From: Rhodospirillaceae bacterium
Lineage (GTDB): Bacteria > Pseudomonadota > Alphaproteobacteria > MPNO01 > UBA2964
Assembly (NCBI GenBank): GCA_018660305.1
Contig: JABJKO010000354.1
Location: 1-10,881, forward strand
DNA length: 10,881 nt
Direction of reading: 5' to 3'
Numbering within the stretch: position 1 is the first letter of the stretch; the number at the start of each line of letters is the position of its first letter. The notes under the pieces were generated by a model. The model ran no database searches and had not been told where the DNA came from. It worked only from the letters and a program-made list of their open reading frames with translations. The position numbers and the translations under genes were made by a program. Of this stretch, positions 7,631-10,881 are shown piece after piece.

Positions 7631-8515
7631 ATGACCTTCTTCCCCGGATTTCGCATGCAAAACATCGCCGTAAAGGACGGGGATCTCCGGGTTCGCACCG
7701 GTGGTTCCGGTCCGCCTCTGCTACTGCTGCACGGCAATCCCCAGACCCATGCCATGTGGCATAAGGTTGCGCCCGACCTAGCCGCCGCCTATTCCGTCGT
7801 GTGCCCCGATTTGCGCGGCTATGGCGGCTCCCACAAACCCGAGGCAAGCGCCGATCACGCCCCTTATGCCAAGCGTGAAATGGCGCGGGACATGGCCGAG
7901 CTTATGACCCATCTGGGCCATGACCGGTTCTATCTGGCTGGCCATGACCGGGGCGCCCGGGTGTCGCATCGGCTCGCCATCGATCATCCGGAGCGTGTTC
8001 TCATGCTGGCCGTCCTCGATATCGTGCCCACCATCGAACATTTCGAACGGGCCGATATGGATTTCGCCATGGGGTACTATCACTGGTTCTGGCTCGCCCA
8101 GCCTCACCCGTTTCCTGAAATACTCATCAATGAGGCGCCGGAAGCGTGGTTCCGCCGCCATACCTCGCGCGAACCCAAGGGCGACGATTTCTTTGACCCC
8201 GATGCCTATGGGGATTATCTGAGCGCAATCCGCAATCCCCATATGATCAGAGGCATGTGCGAGGATTACCGCGCTGCCGCCACCATCGATCTGGAACACG
8301 ATCGCGCCAGCCGGGAGGCCGGCGACAAAGTCATTTGTCCGTTGCTGGCGCTGTGGGGCGCCCGCGGCAAGATCGAGAAATGGTACCGGCCGCTGGAAAT
8401 CTGGCGGGATTACTGCAGCAACCAGATAACAGGCGGCGCTGTCGCGTCGGGCCATTATATCGCCGAAGAAGCGCCCGAAGAAATCCTCAAACAGTTTCGG
8501 ACTTTCTTCCGCTGA
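7631..8515 (+). CDS. Alpha/beta hydrolase, fluoroacetate/haloacetate dehalogenase type
   Basis: This is a 294-residue cytoplasmic enzyme predicted to cleave the carbon-halogen bond of haloacetates hydrolytically, giving glycolate and halide. It aligns well, from memory, with the structurally known Rhodopseudomonas palustris fluoroacetate dehalogenase. Matching residues are nucleophile Asp106 in GHDRGARVS, carboxylate-binding Arg107 and Arg110, acid Asp130 in LAVLDI, and base His275 in SGHYIAEEAPEE. The halide pocket residues are His151/Trp152 in YYHWFWLAQP and Tyr213 in MCEDYRA. The oxyanion loop is HGNPQTH (34-40), with Asn36 where the R. palustris enzyme has Phe. The start is placed at ATG 7631, because MTFFPGF matches the family N-terminus. 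An open frame continues upstream to 7502 but does not look like this family. No clear ribosome binding site precedes 7631. The gene is divergent from the broken FkbM gene, with 143 nt between them. Dehalogenation is well supported by the residues, while preference for fluoride is inference. Confidence 0.9.
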   Translation: MTFFPGFRMQNIAVKDGDLRVRTGGSGPPLLLLHGNPQTHAMWHKVAPDLAAAYSVVCPDLRGYGGSHKPEASADHAPYAKREMARDMAELMTHLGHDRFYLAGHDRGARVSHRLAIDHPERVLMLAVLDIVPTIEHFERADMDFAMGYYHWFWLAQPHPFPEILINEAPEAWFRRHTSREPKGDDFFDPDAYGDYLSAIRNPHMIRGMCEDYRAAATIDLEHDRASREAGDKVICPLLALWGARGKIEKWYRPLEIWRDYCSNQITGGAVASGHYIAEEAPEEILKQFRTFFR

Positions 8516-8586
8516 ACCTGAGACTACCCGTATTACCGATAAGGCGAATCTGCCCGCGCTGACTGGATGTGATGCCTCACCCATGG

Positions 8587-8617
8587 AAAAATGGGGCGGC
8601 AATGGATCCGCCGCCCC
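8587..8617 (-). terminator. Rho-independent terminator of the beta-helix gene
   Basis: GGGGCGGC (8593-8600) and GCCGCCCC (8610-8617) form an 8-bp GC-rich stem around a 9-nt loop. On the minus strand the stem is followed directly by ATTTTT (8587-8592). It lies 27 nt beyond the stop codon of the minus-strand beta-helix gene. The plus-strand side lacks a T run, so it probably serves the convergent dehalogenase gene poorly, if at all. Confidence 0.8.
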
Positions 8618-8643
8618 AAGTCTCACCTATAGCCTGAACCGGC

Positions 8644-9870
8644 TCAATTGGGATTATTTCCCGCGTTGTAACCGGAGCAATCCAACTCCTCGCCGTCTCC
8701 ACCAACGATATCCACCGCCGTTTGATTGGGTAAATCAGCGCTCGATTCCGTATCCATGCAGGTGACGGTCCCGGTGACCTGGACCGAACCGGACTCTATT
8801 AGCCCGAAGTTAACCGCCGAATCGCGCCCAACCTCGATATCGCCGGTTACAAGCCCGGTGTCATCCTTGCGCAGCCTTAGGAGCGAATGGCGGTTTACCA
8901 CGGTCAGGCCGGACAGTGTAAAGTTGCGCAAATCCACCTGGCTCATATTCGTGACGTTAACCGCAACGCCGCTGGTGGAACTGATGGAGGCCGGGGCCCC
9001 TGCGTCGCCCTGACGGATGTGAGAACCGCCCGCGGCGGATATGGCGGTTCCTCCCGCCGCGGCGGTGTTTGTAATGATATTGCCGCCTCCGAGGCGAAGG
9101 GTTGAGTTACGATTGGCCAGAATGCCGCCGGTCGAGCCGGGAATGTCCGCAACGTCCGATGAAATGACGTTGCGGGCCATGCTAAGGACACCGGCGTCGA
9201 AGAGCTGAATGGGCCGTCCGTTACCGGAGACCGTACTGTCATCAAGCCGGCCGAACGAGTTCTGGATAATTCTGAGCCCGTCGCCCGTATTGTCCGTAAT
9301 TGTCGAAGAATTTCTCACGGAGACGGACGCTCCCTCGCCGGCGGAAACTCCTTCCCTGCCGTTATTGGTGACATCCACGTTGGAGAGAGTGACCCGGGAA
9401 CTGCCCGACAGGAAAACACCCTGGCGGGTATTGTTATCGATCGACCCGTTAATGATGCGGGCCAATGAGTTGTCGAGCACGAGGACGCCGGCCCTTGAAT
9501 GACCGGTAATCGTTACGTTCAGGAAGAGGACCGAACCGCCCTCGGTAACAATAACGCCATTACCGGTGCTGTTCTTCACCGTCATGCCATGCATCTGAAT
9601 TCGGATTGCGCCGGCGACCGATATGGAGCCATCCACCCCATCCGCTGGTGTGTTGCCCGAAAACGAAAGACCGTCCGTGCGGATGAAGACGTTCTCCGCA
9701 CAATTCCCCGTGATAAAAATCGGCTCATTGGGAACGGCGCCGCTGATCGCGGCCTGAAGATTTCCACCGGCATTACAATCGACGGTAGCCGCCATAGCGG
9801 CGCCCGGTTGAACGAACAATCCGACGACAGCAAAGACCGATAATCTGGATAGCCAAAATGTGGATTTCAT
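8644..9870 (-). CDS. Secreted right-handed parallel beta-helix protein
   Basis: This is a 408-residue exported protein. The start ATG at 9870 is chosen because GGGGAG (9877-9882) lies 6 nt upstream and because it begins a classic signal peptide: KSTFWLSR, then a hydrophobic core, then AMA-A, with cleavage after about residue 27. The open frame extends 23 codons further up but those precede the ribosome binding site. From about residue 60 to 370 the sequence is built of PbH1-like coils with repeated Asn/Gly turns and short beta strands (for example NSTGNGVIV, NNTRQGVFLSG, DNTGDGLRII). This predicts a right-handed parallel beta-helix like those of pectate lyases and surface proteins. Four cysteines bracket the helix, Cys32/Cys57 and Cys371/Cys398, and may form capping disulfides after export. 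No carbohydrate-active-site signature is recognisable, so enzymatic or adhesive roles remain open. The gene has its own candidate promoter and terminator and appears monocistronic. Confidence 0.88.
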   Translation of the reverse strand: MKSTFWLSRLSVFAVVGLFVQPGAAMAATVDCNAGGNLQAAISGAVPNEPIFITGNCAENVFIRTDGLSFSGNTPADGVDGSISVAGAIRIQMHGMTVKNSTGNGVIVTEGGSVLFLNVTITGHSRAGVLVLDNSLARIINGSIDNNTRQGVFLSGSSRVTLSNVDVTNNGREGVSAGEGASVSVRNSSTITDNTGDGLRIIQNSFGRLDDSTVSGNGRPIQLFDAGVLSMARNVISSDVADIPGSTGGILANRNSTLRLGGGNIITNTAAAGGTAISAAGGSHIRQGDAGAPASISSTSGVAVNVTNMSQVDLRNFTLSGLTVVNRHSLLRLRKDDTGLVTGDIEVGRDSAVNFGLIESGSVQVTGTVTCMDTESSADLPNQTAVDIVGGDGEELDCSGYNAGNNPN

Positions 9871-9910
9871 TGTTTTCTCCCCTGTTTGAATGTCAAAGCC
9901 AACACTAAAA

Positions 9911-9939
9911 ATGGTAACAACCATATGATTTTCTAACAA
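9911..9939 (-). promoter_or_regulatory. Candidate sigma-70-type promoter for the beta-helix gene
   Basis: On the minus strand TTGTTA (9934-9939) and TACCAT (9911-9916) are separated by 17 nt. Each matches 4 of 6 bases of the -35 and -10 consensus. Transcription would begin near 9904, giving a leader of about 34 nt before ATG 9870. The -10 lies inside a small palindrome (ATGGT-AACA-ACCAT, 9911-9924), and TAACAACC occurs twice, at 9915-9922 and 9934-9941. Confidence 0.35.
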
Positions 9940-9957
9940 CCGGAGATAGCAGACTCG

Positions 9958-9986
9958 TGACAGATTATTAATTCAAATTACTGTCA
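9958..9986. repeat. AT-rich inverted repeat upstream of the beta-helix promoter
   Basis: TGACAG (9958-9963) and CTGTCA (9981-9986) are exact reverse complements separated by 17 AT-rich bases. They sit about 20-50 nt upstream of the candidate -35 of the beta-helix gene. The geometry would suit an operator for a dimeric regulator, but six base pairs per arm can arise by chance. Confidence 0.3.
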
Positions 9987-10130
9987 TCCTGCCTTTGCCC
10001 GGGCTTGCGCGAAAAACGGAGAGACCTCCTCTTCTGTGCCGAATTTCCGCCGACCAAAGGATATCCTTGGGACAAAGAAGCCATGAGCGAACGGTTCAGG
10101 AAAAGGGGTCATCACTTTATCCGTACATGA

Positions 10131-10164
10131 GGGACATGATTCGGGTACTGTGCGGACATGTCCC
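10131..10164. repeat. Inverted repeat covering the start codon of the transposase gene
   Basis: GGGACATG (10131-10138) and CATGTCCC (10157-10164) are exact 8-bp reverse complements with an 18-nt loop. The right arm contains the ATG (10158-10160). In RNA the stem would bury the start codon. As DNA it could be a REP-like target or the left end of the transposase element. An AAAAGGGGTCA stretch at 10101-10111 may belong to the same end. Confidence 0.5.
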
Positions 10165-10881
10165 GTCCCCTTCGCATCGAATTTCCCGGCGCGTGCTATC
10201 ACATCACGGCGCGCGGCAATTTTGGGCAGGCGCTTTTTACCGACATCGAAGACGCCCAGAAGTTTCTCGATCTTCTGATCATCGAGGTCGGGCAACATCA
10301 CTGGCTGTGCCATAGCTACTGCCTGGTGGGAGACCACTATCATCTTGTGATCGAGACCCCGGAACCCAATCTCGGCCGCGGCATGGGCCGGCTCAACATG
10401 CGTTATTCGCAATGGTTCGGCCGGCGCCATCAACGCTCCGGGCATCTCTTTCAGGGGCGTTACAAGGCGATCCTGTTCGAAAAAGAACGCCACTTGGTTG
10501 AGATATGCCGCCATGTGGTAAATAACCCGGTTCGCCTCGACATGGTCAATCGGGTCGATCTATGGCGCTGGTCCAGCTATCGCGCGCTGGCAAGTGACGA
10601 TGCATGGTCAGACTGGCTCACAACGGAGTTCGTGTTGTCGGATTTTGGCACTGATCTCGACGAAGCGCAGGCCGCCTGGCGCACGTACGTGGAGGAGGCA
10701 ACCGACACACCCTCTCCTTGGAGAAACCTGCGGGCCGGCCATTATCTTGGCAGCGAAGCTTTTCTCAACTCCCTGAAGCCCTATATCGAGGGACAGTCCC
10801 TTGATCAGGTAGCGTCAGCCTTCGCCAATCCCACCCGGCCTACGGCAGATCGCGTGCAGGGTGCGGTCGCGGCGGCTGCGA
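10158..10881 (+). CDS. REP-associated (Y1/HUH) transposase, 3' end outside window
   Basis: The frame runs from ATG 10158 to the window end without a stop, giving 241 visible residues. The start MSRPLRIEFPGACYHITARG is the typical opening of the Y1_Tnp group related to IS200 transposases and RAYTs, which nick and rejoin single-stranded DNA at palindromic repeats. The HUH metal motif is His60-Tyr61-His62 in VGDHYHLVIETPEPNLGRGM. Also typical are RSGHLFQGRYKAIL (93-106) and LWRWSSYRA near 135-143. The NPVR block reads CRHVVNNPVR (117-126). Relatives usually have a tyrosine at the position of His119 (RYVxxNPVR), and that tyrosine is the DNA-nicking residue, so this copy may be catalytically altered. 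About 100 residues beyond the core form a C-terminal extension I cannot assign. Only a poor ribosome binding site precedes the start, and the ATG lies in an inverted repeat. Confidence 0.9.
   Translation, partial: MSRPLRIEFPGACYHITARGNFGQALFTDIEDAQKFLDLLIIEVGQHHWLCHSYCLVGDHYHLVIETPEPNLGRGMGRLNMRYSQWFGRRHQRSGHLFQGRYKAILFEKERHLVEICRHVVNNPVRLDMVNRVDLWRWSSYRALASDDAWSDWLTTEFVLSDFGTDLDEAQAAWRTYVEEATDTPSPWRNLRAGHYLGSEAFLNSLKPYIEGQSLDQVASAFANPTRPTADRVQGAVAAAA

Noticed and set aside
7778..8626. Minus-strand open frame of 282 codons opposite the dehalogenase
   Set aside because: It is antisense to a gene with all its catalytic residues intact, and the translation shows no recognisable motif.
10010..10030. 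Short minus-strand hairpin (GGAG/CTCC) followed by GTTTTTC
   Set aside because: The stem is only 4 bp and there is no minus-strand gene upstream for it to terminate.
10057..10068. 12-bp palindrome AAGGATATCCTT upstream of the transposase
   Set aside because: It has no loop and no partner site, and a palindrome of this size can arise by chance. It is too weak to call an operator.
9984..10514. Minus-strand open frame of 176 codons near the right edge
   Set aside because: It is the antisense shadow of the transposase, whose protein motifs are unmistakable.

Overview
The window looks like chromosomal DNA of an alphaproteobacterium, probably related to the Rhodospirillales. This is inferred from GC-rich coding sequence, the style of the GlnE protein, and a glnE / bcp / DUF455 ferritin-like gene set that I recall as common in that group. 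No rRNA, tRNA, CRISPR array or prophage was seen. The taxonomic call is tentative.

Positions 1-6654 hold a tightly packed plus-strand block that reads as one operon. It contains the 3' part of glnE (glutamine synthetase adenylyltransferase, 5' end outside the window), an LVIVD-repeat beta-propeller protein, a YciI-like protein, a BCP-type peroxiredoxin, an unrecognised multi-pass membrane protein, and a DUF455 ferritin-like protein. The gaps are 16, 12, 5 and about 34 nt, followed by a 1-nt stop/start overlap. The membrane gene has a good ribosome binding site, but the codon at the expected spacing is ATA rather than a normal start.

Positions 6519-7487 on the minus strand hold a FkbM-family SAM methyltransferase. 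It is interrupted by an in-frame TAG directly after its conserved KIDVEGHE-like motif, so it is most likely a pseudogene. Its 3' end overlaps the 3' end of the DUF455 gene tail to tail by 136 nt.

Divergent from it, 7631-8515 encodes an alpha/beta hydrolase that keeps the residues of the fluoroacetate (haloacetate) dehalogenase active site: the Asp/His/Asp triad, both arginines and the His/Trp/Tyr halide pocket.

Positions 8587-9939 on the minus strand form a self-contained unit. It has a candidate promoter, a strong ribosome binding site, a secreted right-handed beta-helix protein with a signal peptide, and a rho-independent terminator. An AT-rich inverted repeat lies upstream of the promoter.

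The right edge, from 10158 on, holds the 5' part of a REP-associated (Y1/HUH) transposase running out of the window. Its start codon lies inside a perfect 8-bp inverted repeat, and the position where the family carries its catalytic tyrosine appears to be histidine.

No clearly new multi-gene system can be demonstrated. The least understood candidates are the LVIVD/YciI pair placed between glnE and bcp, and the altered transposase with its palindromic start site.
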